64,000 bases of DNA. It comes from Roseiarcus sp963759955. GTDB taxonomy: Bacteria > Pseudomonadota > Alphaproteobacteria > Rhizobiales > Beijerinckiaceae. How positions within the stretch are numbered: the first letter of the stretch is position 1; each line of letters begins with the position of its first letter. Below the pieces are notes generated by a model. The model had not been told where the DNA came from. It ran no database searches and was given only the letters and a program-made list of their open reading frames with translations. The DNA is taken from contig CAVXCA010000047.1 in NCBI GenBank assembly GCA_963759955.1, positions 101,266-165,265 of the forward strand, given 5' to 3'. Positions 19,950-27,352 of this stretch are shown piece after piece. The translations under genes and the position numbers were made by a program.

Positions 19950-20176
19950 GCGAAGGCCGCCATTCGTTCGGCATGGACGGTTCGGACGAAGAGAATGAGC
20001 CGGCCGAACCCGATGATGACTGTCGAGAACGGCGGCGCAAGAGCGCGCGCGCTGATGATTTGCGCGATTGGAAGCAGGTTCGCCGTTGCGCGGCCCGTAA
20101 GCGTTTGCGCCACGACGACGCGTCGGCCGAGGCGGAGGCCCGCGGGACGCGCGACGCCGCTCTTTGCGGTCTGCAT
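19946..20176 (-). CDS. 76-residue protein leading the MutS-like operon
   Basis: An open frame of 76 residues placed between the fluoride riboswitch and the first MutS-like gene. AAAGGGAGT stands six bases before its ATG, a good ribosome site, and its TGA overlaps the next ATG (ATGA). The N-terminus is basic; residues 34-65 hold a hydrophobic stretch (NLLPIAQIISARALAPPF, then TVIIGFGRLILFV), which may be a membrane segment. No family is recognised. It may be a real small protein or a coupling leader. The well-formed ribosome site and the overlap argue for translation. Confidence 0.55.
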   Translation of the reverse strand: MQTAKSGVARPAGLRLGRRVVVAQTLTGRATANLLPIAQIISARALAPPFSTVIIGFGRLILFVRTVHAERMAAFA

Positions 20177-20208
20177 GCAAACTCCCTTTCTTCGTCACTC
20201 GACGCGAA

Positions 20209-20256
20209 AAGGAGTCATCAGCCCTGACGGCGGTTAGAGGCGAACTCCATCGCCTA
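20209..20256 (-). ncRNA. Fluoride riboswitch (crcB motif) controlling the MutS-like operon
   Basis: Read on the minus strand the element begins GGCGATGGAGTTCGCC, continues with TAACCGCC...GGGC and ends TGATGACTCCT. These are the signature parts of the fluoride aptamer: the first hairpin with GATGGAGTTC, the second stem, and the conserved TGATG. The pseudoknot between GGAGT in the first loop and ACTCC at the 3' end is preserved. It starts a few bases after a predicted promoter and lies 33 bases before the ATG of the 76-codon gene. Its 3' ACTCCTTT can also pair with the AAAGGGAGT ribosome site, which suggests translational control. Confidence 0.9.
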
Positions 20257-20266
20257 TGCACAAAAT

Positions 20267-20295
20267 GACATCGGAACTCGGGGGCGCTTTGTCAA
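20267..20295 (-). promoter_or_regulatory. Predicted promoter of the riboswitch/MutS-like operon
   Basis: On the minus strand a perfect -35 TTGACA (20295-20290) is followed after 17 bases by GATGTC (20272-20267), a weak -10. Transcription would begin near 20260, immediately before the riboswitch, so the MutS-like operon need not depend on read-through from crcB. Confidence 0.5.
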
Positions 20296-20367
20296 TGTCC
20301 CGAGTCCGCAGGCCAAGCGTCAAGGTCCGGCGCCGGGGCGCTTCTCGGATCGCCGCCTCGCCTCGCA

Positions 20368-20718
20368 TCACGCCGGCGCGTGCTTGACCTCTTGGCCGTA
20401 GAGCAGCACCTGCACCTTTTCCAGGGTGACGAGGCCGCCCGGCATCATCGCGTCGAGCGTCGGCAGGAACGCCTTGATCTTCTCCTCGGTGTCGACGATC
20501 TCGATGACCAGCGGCAGGTCCTCGGAAAGGCGTAGGATTTTCGAGGTGTGGAGCCGGCTCGAATGGCCGTAGCCCATCGGACCGCGCAGCACCGTCGCTC
20601 CGGCGAGATGGACCTCCCTGGCCTTGAGGACGATCGCCTCGTAAAGCGGGCGGCGCTGAAATTTGGCGTCTTCGCCGATGAAGACGCGCAGCAGCATGGC
20701 GTCGCGCGGAAGAGTCAT
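20368..20718 (-). CDS. DUF190 (PII-like) protein, CrcB partner
   Basis: A 116-residue protein of the DUF190 family, which has a PII-like ferredoxin fold. It shows MLLRVFIGEDAKFQRRPLYEAIV and GATVLRGPMGYGHSSRLHTSKILRLSEDLPLVIEIVD, the usual conserved blocks. DUF190 genes commonly follow crcB, and here it starts three bases after the crcB stop. It may sense a ligand and adjust fluoride export. The RGPMGYG loop is the likely ligand-binding site. Confidence 0.85.
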   Translation of the reverse strand: MTLPRDAMLLRVFIGEDAKFQRRPLYEAIVLKAREVHLAGATVLRGPMGYGHSSRLHTSKILRLSEDLPLVIEIVDTEEKIKAFLPTLDAMMPGGLVTLEKVQVLLYGQEVKHAPA

Positions 20719-20721
20719 GGA

Positions 20722-21117
20722 TCACGCTCCCTTGAGCTGGTTCAGGCTTGCGGCCGCGATATGGCCCGCCCATACGGCGAGGAGGCAGAAGAGGAACGAC
20801 AAGCCGATATTGGCGCTCGCGAGCGCCATTTCGCCGTCGCGGACGAGGTTGAGGGTGTTGAGGCTGAAGGAAGAAAAGGTGGTGTAGCCGCCGCAGAGTC
20901 CGATCATCACGAATTGGCGTCCTTCCGAGCCGACGAAGACGCGCCCGTCCGGCCCGGTGAGGGTCGAGAAAAAGCCGATGACGAACGAGCCGCTCACGTT
21001 GACGATCAGCGTGCCCCAGGGAAAGGTTTCGCCGAAATGGTGCGCGGCGAGGCCCGAAAACCAATAGCGCGCGCCACCCCCCAGCGCGCTGCCCAGCATC
21101 ACCCAGAAATAGATCAT
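20722..21117 (-). CDS. crcB: Fluoride channel CrcB/Fluc
   Basis: A 131-residue four-span membrane protein with GGGARYWFSG, the FPWGTLIVNVSGSFVIGF block, and GLCGGYTTFSSFSLNTL, which contains the conserved phenylalanine track and the TTFSTF-like break motif. As a dual-topology dimer it lets fluoride leak out of the cytoplasm. The ATG at 21117 (MIYFWVMLGSALGGG) is preferred over one nine codons upstream. It belongs to the antiporter-uspA-crcB-DUF190 operon headed by the riboswitch at 22871-22916. No separate riboswitch was found directly before it. Confidence 0.93.
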   Translation of the reverse strand: MIYFWVMLGSALGGGARYWFSGLAAHHFGETFPWGTLIVNVSGSFVIGFFSTLTGPDGRVFVGSEGRQFVMIGLCGGYTTFSSFSLNTLNLVRDGEMALASANIGLSFLFCLLAVWAGHIAAASLNQLKGA

Positions 21118-21202
21118 CGCGCGCTCTCCGCTTCGCTCGCTCACTCGTCGTTACGCCGCTCGCCTTCGGCGCTGTTCGAGGGCGCCCGAGAACGAATCGG
21201 GC

Positions 21203-21622
21203 TTATTTCACAACCAACACCTTGCACGGCGCAAGCTCGACCAGCCGATCGGTCGTGCTGCCGATGACTCGATTGTAGAGCGCCGAGTGGCCCATGTAGC
21301 CGACGACGAGCAGGTCATAGCCGCCGCGCTGGACGAATTCGGCGATGCACGAAACCGGATGTCCGGCGAGGACGTGCGACTCGAAGGCGACGCCCTTCGC
21401 CTGCGCGAGCGCCTTCGCCGAGGCGACGACCTTGTCGAACACGCCCGCTTCCTCGGCCACCGCCTCGGCGACTTCGTCGATGCTGGCGGGAAAGCGCGGC
21501 AGATCCTCGACGCAGATCATGGCGAGGCTCAGGTCGAGCCGGTTGGCGAGATCGAGCGCGGCGGCCAACGCCGTCTGTCCGCCCTTGGAACCGTCGTTGG
21601 CGACGAGAATCTTGCGAAACAT
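21203..21622 (-). CDS. Universal stress protein UspA family
   Basis: A 139-residue single-domain UspA protein. It begins FRKILVANDGSKGGQTALAAAL and has the ATP-binding motif VVGYMGHSALYNRVIGSTTDRLV (G-2x-G-9x-G-S/T form) before the last strand (CKVLVVK). Its ATG follows directly on the antiporter stop with no gap, so translation is coupled. UspA genes are recurrent partners in fluoride-riboswitch operons. Confidence 0.88.
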   Translation of the reverse strand: MFRKILVANDGSKGGQTALAAALDLANRLDLSLAMICVEDLPRFPASIDEVAEAVAEEAGVFDKVVASAKALAQAKGVAFESHVLAGHPVSCIAEFVQRGGYDLLVVGYMGHSALYNRVIGSTTDRLVELAPCKVLVVK

Positions 21623-22789
21623 TCATCCCCCCTCTGCTGGCGCGGGCTCGCCGATCGGCTCGTCTTCGGCCGCTCGGAACGACGGTTGGAACCAACGCTG
21701 CGCGATCAGCGTCGGCACGATGGCGCTGCCGATCACGGCGGTGACCAGAACCGTATACTGGCTGCGGTCGATGATGTGGTTAGTCAGCCCGAACAGCGCG
21801 GAAATCGTGCCGAAGGTCAGGCCGGTGGACATCAGCAGGGTGGTGTACATGCCTTCGCGCGGATCGAAGCGAAAGGCGCGCGTCAGCGGCAGGATGCCGA
21901 CGAACTTGGTCGCCATCTTGATGGCGAGGAAGACGGCGACGAGCCCAGCCGCGCCGACGAGGTCGCGGAAGTCGACCAGCGAGCCGGCCTTGAGGAAATA
22001 GAACGGCGTCAGAATCGTGAACGCGATGATGCGCATGCGATGCGGCAACTCGGGGTCGAGGAGAAAGGCCGGCGCCAGCGCCATGCCGACGAGATAGGCC
22101 GGCAACACCGCCTCGCTGCCGGCGACGGCGGCCAGGCCGCCGAGCCCGAGCAGGATCAACGCGACGAACTTCGTCTCCGGCTCGCTGACGCGATGGCCGA
22201 CCTGCGCGAAGAACCACGGCGCGAATCGCGGCAATAGAAATAGGACTACGGCGGTCGCCGCGCCGAAGAACGCGAGCCGCAAGTCGTAATGCGCGAACAC
22301 GACGCCGAGCGCCAGCACCGTGCCGAGGTCGTTGACGAAGCATGCGGCGAGGATGATCTTGCCCATCTCGCTGCGGTTGAAGCCGGTCTCCACCATCACC
22401 GCGTAGACGACCGCCACCGAGGTCGTCGACAGCGAAATTCCGGCGAGCTGCGCCTGGTCCCACGGCCAGTGGATCGCGTAATGGGCGTAGACGAGGACGC
22501 CGAGATAGGGGGCGAAGAAGCCGACGACGCCGATCGTCATGGCGGAGCGGAAGTGCCTGCGCACGACGCCTGGGTCGATTTCCGTGCCGGCGAGAAAGGT
22601 GAGCAGAATCGCGCCGAACCCGGCGAGGAAATTCACCCATTCCGTCAGCGGGAGGCCGATCGCGTTTCCCGCGAGCGCGCCAACCATGATCTCGATCAGC
22701 GCCACCGAAACGGCGACGCGAATGGAGATTATCGAAGCGATCAGCGCCAGACCGATCCACAGAGCCGATTGCAGCCAAACCTGTCCCAT
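21623..22789 (-). CDS. Cation:proton antiporter (CPA family) under fluoride riboswitch
   Basis: A 388-residue protein with 11-13 membrane spans, Kef/NhaP-like. The ion-binding span reads ILAACFVNDLGTVLALG, with an Asn-Asp pair, the form usually linked to electroneutral exchange. The ATG at 22789 is chosen over one four codons upstream because GGAGGT stands four bases before it. It is the first gene after a fluoride riboswitch and probably exports protons or sodium, or fluoride itself, during fluoride stress. A soluble regulatory (TrkA-N) domain is lacking. Confidence 0.87.
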   Translation of the reverse strand: MGQVWLQSALWIGLALIASIISIRVAVSVALIEIMVGALAGNAIGLPLTEWVNFLAGFGAILLTFLAGTEIDPGVVRRHFRSAMTIGVVGFFAPYLGVLVYAHYAIHWPWDQAQLAGISLSTTSVAVVYAVMVETGFNRSEMGKIILAACFVNDLGTVLALGVVFAHYDLRLAFFGAATAVVLFLLPRFAPWFFAQVGHRVSEPETKFVALILLGLGGLAAVAGSEAVLPAYLVGMALAPAFLLDPELPHRMRIIAFTILTPFYFLKAGSLVDFRDLVGAAGLVAVFLAIKMATKFVGILPLTRAFRFDPREGMYTTLLMSTGLTFGTISALFGLTNHIIDRSQYTVLVTAVIGSAIVPTLIAQRWFQPSFRAAEDEPIGEPAPAEGG

Positions 22790-22870
22790 CGCGACCTCCA
22801 TTTTGCGGACGCGGCGAACAGCGACAGAGAGAGCTGAGAACAGCCGACTCCCGCCACGCGTTCGACGCGG

Positions 22871-22916
22871 CAGGGGTCATCAGCCTGGACAGGCGGTTTT
22901 GGGGAACCCCATCCCC
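22871..22916 (-). ncRNA. Fluoride riboswitch (crcB motif) controlling the antiporter-uspA-crcB operon
   Basis: On the minus strand the element reads GGGGATGGGGTTCCCC, then AAAACCGCC...GGC and TGATGACCCCTG. All parts of the fluoride aptamer are present, with the pseudoknot GGGGT/ACCCC. The compensatory change relative to the other copy (GGAGT/ACTCC) supports the fold. Downstream bases (CCTGCCGCG...CGCGTGGCGGG) can form a strong competing hairpin, which may be the expression platform. It begins about nine bases after a predicted transcription start and 82 bases before the antiporter ATG. Confidence 0.92.
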
Positions 22917-22931
22917 TTGACGATGGCCGGG

Positions 22932-22959
22932 AGGTTAGGCGATCGGCCGGCAAAGTCAA
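22932..22959 (-). promoter_or_regulatory. Predicted promoter of the fluoride-export operon
   Basis: On the minus strand TTGACT (22959-22954), a 16-base spacer and TAACCT (22937-22932) form a plausible sigma-70 promoter with a start near 22925, just before the riboswitch at 22916. It lies back to back with the marR promoter. Confidence 0.55.
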
Positions 22960-22988
22960 TTCGACTTGAGAGCGCAACGCGGTGCGGG

Positions 22989-23018
22989 TTGACGCCGATA
23001 TAGTATGTGTGCATACTA
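22989..23018 (+). promoter_or_regulatory. marR promoter with overlapping palindromic operator
   Basis: TTGACG (22989-22994), a 17-base spacer and CATACT (23012-23017) form a promoter. The perfect palindrome TAGTATGTGTGCATACTA (23001-23018; arms TAGTATG/CATACTA) covers its spacer and -10, an arrangement expected for self-repression by the MarR protein encoded six bases downstream. Confidence 0.65.
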
Positions 23019-23023
23019 CATTC

Positions 23024-23449
23024 ATGAAGACGCTCGACGAAAGCCTCGGCTTCCAGGTCAACCGCCTTGCCGGCGCGATGCGCTCCGCGCTGGAGGCGCG
23101 TCTGACCGATCACGGCCTGACGGCGCCGCAATGGGCGACGTTGATGCGGCTGTTGGAACGCGACGGCTGGCCGCAAAAGGATCTCGGCGATTCCCAGGGC
23201 ATGGACAAGGCGACCGTCGGCGGGATCATCGCGCGCCTCGAGGCCAAGGGCCTGATCGCTCGACGGCCGGATCCCGAAGACGGGCGCGTCCATCGCGTCA
23301 CATTGACCGCGCCCGGCCGGCGCCTGGCGGCGGCGCTGCGCCCGCTCGCCGCCGAGGTCAACGCCCGCGCCACCGCCGGGCTCGACGCGAGCGAAGCCGC
23401 CGCGCTGCGCACTCTCTTGGTCCGGGCGCGCGTTTCCCTCACGGGATGA
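23024..23449 (+). CDS. MarR-family transcriptional regulator
   Basis: A 141-residue winged-helix protein. The central part (LTAPQWATLMRLLERDGWPQKDLGDSQGMDKATVGGIIARLEAKGLIARRPDPEDGR) is the MarR DNA-binding domain with the D-x-R wing. The ATG at 23024 is preferred over an earlier GTG because an 18-base palindromic operator occupies 23001-23018. The gene is divergent from the fluoride-export operon and shares its control region, and it is followed by a small membrane-protein gene. It may repress itself, that gene, or both sides; the ligand is unknown. Confidence 0.85.
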   Translation: MKTLDESLGFQVNRLAGAMRSALEARLTDHGLTAPQWATLMRLLERDGWPQKDLGDSQGMDKATVGGIIARLEAKGLIARRPDPEDGRVHRVTLTAPGRRLAAALRPLAAEVNARATAGLDASEAAALRTLLVRARVSLTG

Positions 23450-23477
23450 CGCGCTCTTTTTTGAGGAGATGGTAAGC

Positions 23478-23993
23478 ATGCAAACGATATCGCCACGCCT
23501 GCGCCGCCCGCTGACGCTCGTGCTGCGCGGCCTACATTTCCTCGGGCTCGCACTGTTCTTCGGCGTCATCGTCGCCGACATCGTCATCGACCGCTACGCC
23601 GAGACGCAAGACCCGGCGTTTCTGAGCCATGCCCGCGCGCTCGTCAGCCTGACGAGCTTCGCCCTGCCGTTGCGCGGCCTGGCGCTGATGGTCGCGACCG
23701 GCGTCGCAATGACAGCGCTGCGTTACGGCGCGCGTCCGCCGCGATGGGTTCTCGTCAAGGTCGGCCTCACGGCGGTGATTTTCGTCAACGCGCTCGTGTT
23801 CGTGCTTCCGGCGGTCGGCGAGGCGACGCACTGGGCCGCCGTCTCCGCCGTGCAGGGCCGCGTGCTGCCGGAGTTTTCCGCCGCCGTCGCTTGGGAAGGC
23901 CTGTTCGGCGCATCGAACCTGCTGCTGTTCCTCTTGGCGGGCGCGCTGGCGATTGCGCGGCCGACCTTCGGCGGCGGCAAGCGCGCAGACTGA
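23478..23993 (+). CDS. Four-span membrane protein of unknown function
   Basis: A 171-residue protein with four hydrophobic spans (about 15-38, 60-80, 90-112 and 138-158). It starts MQTISPRLRRPLTLVLRGLHFLGLALFFGVIV. The ATG at 23478 is chosen because AGGAG stands nine bases before it; an ATG three codons earlier is too close. A histidine in span 1 and a conserved Arg-Gly region recall DUF2269/DUF4149-type quinone or heme membrane proteins, but I cannot assign it. It follows marR by 28 bases and is probably its target. Confidence 0.65.
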   Translation: MQTISPRLRRPLTLVLRGLHFLGLALFFGVIVADIVIDRYAETQDPAFLSHARALVSLTSFALPLRGLALMVATGVAMTALRYGARPPRWVLVKVGLTAVIFVNALVFVLPAVGEATHWAAVSAVQGRVLPEFSAAVAWEGLFGASNLLLFLLAGALAIARPTFGGGKRAD

Positions 23994-24100
23994 GGCGATC
24001 GCCGCTGCGTGGCGGCGCCCGCCGCGCTGTGCTAGTCACCCCTGGCGCCGCCGGGGCGCGCGGCGAAGGCGCGCGTTCGGCTGCGCACGGGAACTCTCGC

Positions 24101-25138
24101 ATGACCTTCTGGTTGGACGTCGCCGCCTTTGCGCTGAAAAGCCTGGTGATCGTCGCGGCGCTCGGCGGTCTCATCGGCTTCGTCGCGTTCGTCGCTCGGC
24201 GGATGCGCGGCGAGGAGTTGAACGACCCGCGACTCGTGGTTCGCTCCCTCGACGAGCGCTATGACGCGATGCGCGATGCGATCAACGATCGCCTTCTCGA
24301 CAAGAAGGCGCGCAAGGCGCTCGCCAAAGCGCGCCGCAAGGAGGCGAAGGCCGCCGCGAAGGCCGCTCCCGAGCGCGCCGCCGCCAAGCGCGTCTACGTC
24401 CTCTCTTTCAAGGGCGATTTGAGAGCCACCGCGGTCAAAAAGCTCGCGATGGAGATCGACGCCGTGGCGATGGTCGCCCGCCCCGAAACGGACGAGGTGG
24501 TCCTGCGCGTCGAGAGCGCGGGCGGCACGGTCACCGGCTATGGCTTCGCCGCCGCGCAACTGATGCGGCTGCGCGAGCGCAAGGTCAAAGTGACGGCCTG
24601 CGTCGACCAGGTCGCGGCGAGCGGCGGCTATCTCATGGCCTGCGCGGCGGACCGGATCGTCGCCGCGCCGTTCGCCATCCTCGGCAGCATCGGCGTCGTC
24701 GCGCAAGTTCCCAACCTGCACCGCCTGCTCAAGAAGAACGACATCGACTTTGAGGAAATGACCGCGGGCGAGTTCAAGCGCAGCGTTTCGGTGCTCGGCG
24801 AGATTACGCCGGAGGGGCGCGAGCATTTTCGCGGCAAGCTCGATTCGACCCACGAAGCGTTTAAGCGCTTCGTCCAGCAATGCCGTCCGGCCGCCGACAT
24901 CTCCCAAGTGGGCAACGGCGACGTCTGGCTTGGCGGCGAAGCGCTCGCGCTCGGCCTCGTCGACGCGCTGTCGACCAGCGACGAACTGCTGTTCAGCGCC
25001 CGCGGCGAGGCGCGTCTGTTCGAGATCGCCGTCGAGCAGCGCAAGCCGCTGCTGCAACAGATTCTCGGCGGCTTCGGCGTCGCGGCGCGCTCCGCGTTCG
25101 AAAGCGCCATGGCGCGCCTCGCCGGCGCGCCGAAGTAG
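24101..25138 (+). CDS. sohB: SohB/SppA-like S49 membrane serine peptidase
   Basis: A 345-residue protein. A membrane anchor lies at about 5-30, and an Ala/Lys-rich coiled segment (70-100) is followed by the S49 domain. The nucleophile serine stands in QVAASGGYLMACAADRIVA, and the catalytic lysine is probably in GEFKRSVSVLGEITPEGREHFRGKL. The ERYDAMRDAINDRLLDKKARKALAK segment fits the SohB N-terminal region. It would cut membrane proteins or leftover signal peptides on the periplasmic side. It is a stand-alone gene. Confidence 0.85.
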   Translation: MTFWLDVAAFALKSLVIVAALGGLIGFVAFVARRMRGEELNDPRLVVRSLDERYDAMRDAINDRLLDKKARKALAKARRKEAKAAAKAAPERAAAKRVYVLSFKGDLRATAVKKLAMEIDAVAMVARPETDEVVLRVESAGGTVTGYGFAAAQLMRLRERKVKVTACVDQVAASGGYLMACAADRIVAAPFAILGSIGVVAQVPNLHRLLKKNDIDFEEMTAGEFKRSVSVLGEITPEGREHFRGKLDSTHEAFKRFVQQCRPAADISQVGNGDVWLGGEALALGLVDALSTSDELLFSARGEARLFEIAVEQRKPLLQQILGGFGVAARSAFESAMARLAGAPK

Positions 25139-25216
25139 GCTGCCGCGCCGATCGGCCGCTGGCCAAACGGGCCGCCGCCGGGACATGGAAGACCCCAGGG
25201 CGGCCCACGATTCAGT

Positions 25217-25516
25217 TCACTTTTGCGCCATGAAGGCGCCCAGTCCGGCTTTGAGCTCGTCGGCGTTCATGACGGGAGCCAAGTGCAGATCGGCCCCCAA
25301 TTCCATGAACATGCCCTCGCTCAGCGGCGGCATTTGGCTGGAGTCTTCCATGTCAAAAACAAAGAAAGCGGTCCGCTCGCCGTTGTCGATGGTGAAATAG
25401 GCCGCCTCCGGTTTCGCTCTTTCCGTGAAGGCGCCGACCACCTTGGCCAGGGTTCCGTTCTTGATCGCCTCGTTGCCTTTGGCGGTATTCACTCTGACGC
25501 GCAACATCATACGCAT
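25217..25516 (-). CDS. Small alpha/beta protein, DUF3303-like
   Basis: A 99-residue protein starting MRMMLRVRVNTAKGNEAIKNG, with GGAGG five bases before the ATG at 25516. The pattern of short strands and helices (FTERAKPEAAYFTIDNGERTAFFVFDMED, split by turns, then MFMELGADLHLAPVMNADEL) resembles ferredoxin-like dimeric barrels such as DUF3303 or muconolactone-isomerase-like proteins. It is probably cytoplasmic; the role is unknown. It is convergent with sohB. Confidence 0.65.
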   Translation of the reverse strand: MRMMLRVRVNTAKGNEAIKNGTLAKVVGAFTERAKPEAAYFTIDNGERTAFFVFDMEDSSQMPPLSEGMFMELGADLHLAPVMNADELKAGLGAFMAQK

Positions 25517-25921
25517 GTTTTCCTCCCGTCATCGCGCGGGATCGTATGTCCCGCGTCGCTTCAAACGGCGGTGTTCCCCGCCGAATACAGTGAAAAGACG
25601 CCTGAGAAGAAAGCGAAAACTGTCTTCTTTTCGCGCACGCACGGGTCATTGGCAAGAGCCGACAGCAACGCCGAATTCCCTCAGCGCGGACGATCGCGTC
25701 TGGCGGAGCGGGCCGAAGTCGTGCGCCAGCAAATCGCGGGTTGGCGGCGCCCGGGCGCATTCCCATGCGCTCTTCCCATGCGCGGGCTGGTCGGCTTTCG
25801 CCGATGGCGCCAAGGGCCGGCGGCCTCCGCGCTTGTTTCGCCTGCCCGCCCCTGCTGTCCGCCACTTGCATTCATGGCAGTATTGCTGTCCTATTATCTC
25901 GTCGCAGATTGGGGGTGCAGT
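25517..25921. other. Intergenic region, no gene seen
   Basis: A 405-base stretch between divergent genes. The last 50 bases contain TATTAT (about 25892-25897), a possible -10 for the aminotransferase. Open frames across it have no coding signature. Confidence 0.4.
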
Positions 25922-27145
25922 TTGTCTCCGTCCAAATCCGAATCGTGGGAGCCTCGTTACGCGCGTCGCGCCGAACGCATGAAAGCCTCGGAAATTCGCG
26001 AGCTGCTGAAGCTGCTTGATCAGCCCGGCATCATTTCGTTCGCCGGCGGCATTCCCGATCCCAAGCTCTTTCCTGCCGCCGAGGCCGCCGAAGCTTACGC
26101 CGACGCATTGGCCTCGCCAGCCTCGGCGTCGGTCGCGCTGCAATATTCCGTTTCCGAGGGCTACGCGCCGCTCACTCGCTGGATTGCGGCGCACATGGCC
26201 AGGCTCGGCGTGCCCGCGACGCAGGAGAACATCGTCGTCACCTCCGGCTCGCAGCAGGGGCTCGATTTCGCCGGCAAACTGCTCTTGAGCCCGAACGATA
26301 CGGCCCTCGTCACGGCCCCGACCTATCTCGGCGCCCTGCAAGCCTTCTCGGCCTATGAGCCGCGCTACGACACGCTGCGGCCCGAGCACGGCAATCGCAC
26401 GCCGCAATCCTATCGCGACGCGGCGTCGGCGGCGGGCGGAGAGGTGAAATTCGCCTATGTCGTGCCGGATTTCGCCAATCCCACCGGCGAAACCATGACG
26501 CTTGACGCTCGTCGCAACCTGCTTGCGCTCGCCGACGAACTCGACGTCCCCGTTCTCGAAGACACGGCCTATCACGCGTTGCGCTTCGAAGGCGCGCCTC
26601 TGCCGTCGATTCAAGCGCTCGACGTTGCGCGGGTCGGCTCGCTCGACGTTTCGCGCGTCGTCTATCTCGGCACATTCTCCAAGACGATTGCGCCGGGCCT
26701 GCGCGTCGGCTGGGTCTGCGCCTCGCGCGCGTTGATTCGCCGGTTCGTGCTCGTCAAGCAGGCGAGCGACCTCAACGTCTCCGTCGTCAATCAGATGGTG
26801 ATGCATCGATTGGCGGAGACGAAGCAGGACGCGCTCATCGAGGCGGCGATCAAGAGCTACCGCGCCAAGCGCGACGCCATGCTTGCCGCGCTCGAGGCTC
26901 ATATGCCGAAGTCCGTGCGGTGGACCAAGCCGGAAGGCGGACTGTTCGTTTGGGCGACATTGCCAGAGGGCATGTCGGGCGCGGAACTGCTCAAACGCGC
27001 GATTGACGAAGTCAAGGTCGCCTTCGTGCCGGGCGGCGCGTTCTTTCACGACGCAAGCGGCGCGAATACGATCCGACTGTCCTTCTCGCTTCCGGCGCCG
27101 ACAGAAATTGCGGAAGGCGTTCGACGCCTTTCGTCGCTTTTCTAG
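25922..27145 (+). CDS. PLP-dependent aminotransferase, 2-aminoadipate (LysN/MocR-like) branch
   Basis: A 407-residue fold type I aminotransferase. The N-terminal MKASEIRELLKLLDQPGIISFAGGIPDP is the hallmark of the LysN/ARO8-like branch. VVTSGSQQGLDF, DFANPTGETM and the PLP lysine in YLGTFSKTIAPGLRVGWV are all seen. It would transaminate 2-aminoadipate, aromatic or branched amino acids. The start is uncertain: a TTG at 25922 has GGGGGTG four bases upstream and gives a normal N-terminus; an ATG at 25874 would add 16 residues; the ATG at 25979 would lose a conserved segment. Confidence 0.88.
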   Translation: MSPSKSESWEPRYARRAERMKASEIRELLKLLDQPGIISFAGGIPDPKLFPAAEAAEAYADALASPASASVALQYSVSEGYAPLTRWIAAHMARLGVPATQENIVVTSGSQQGLDFAGKLLLSPNDTALVTAPTYLGALQAFSAYEPRYDTLRPEHGNRTPQSYRDAASAAGGEVKFAYVVPDFANPTGETMTLDARRNLLALADELDVPVLEDTAYHALRFEGAPLPSIQALDVARVGSLDVSRVVYLGTFSKTIAPGLRVGWVCASRALIRRFVLVKQASDLNVSVVNQMVMHRLAETKQDALIEAAIKSYRAKRDAMLAALEAHMPKSVRWTKPEGGLFVWATLPEGMSGAELLKRAIDEVKVAFVPGGAFFHDASGANTIRLSFSLPAPTEIAEGVRRLSSLF

Positions 27146-27352
27146 GCGCCGAGCTACGCGCGAAGCGCGACCCGCGACGACGCCAATCTCGCGCTCGGGG
27201 CCTGGAGCGACCATCCGCGGCGGCGCGTCGCCGTGTTCGATCCGAGCGGCCGTCCGCCGCCGAAGCAGCTTTCCTGGCGGTAAGCTTGTTTCGCCGCACG
27301 GCGCCTGCTAGGTCAGGCGCAAATTCCCCCCTCCCGCAAGGACGTTTCCCCC

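Noticed and set aside
21118..21202. Possible separate fluoride riboswitch directly before crcB
   Set aside because: The aptamer signature is absent from this 85-base gap; crcB is served by the riboswitch at 22871-22916.
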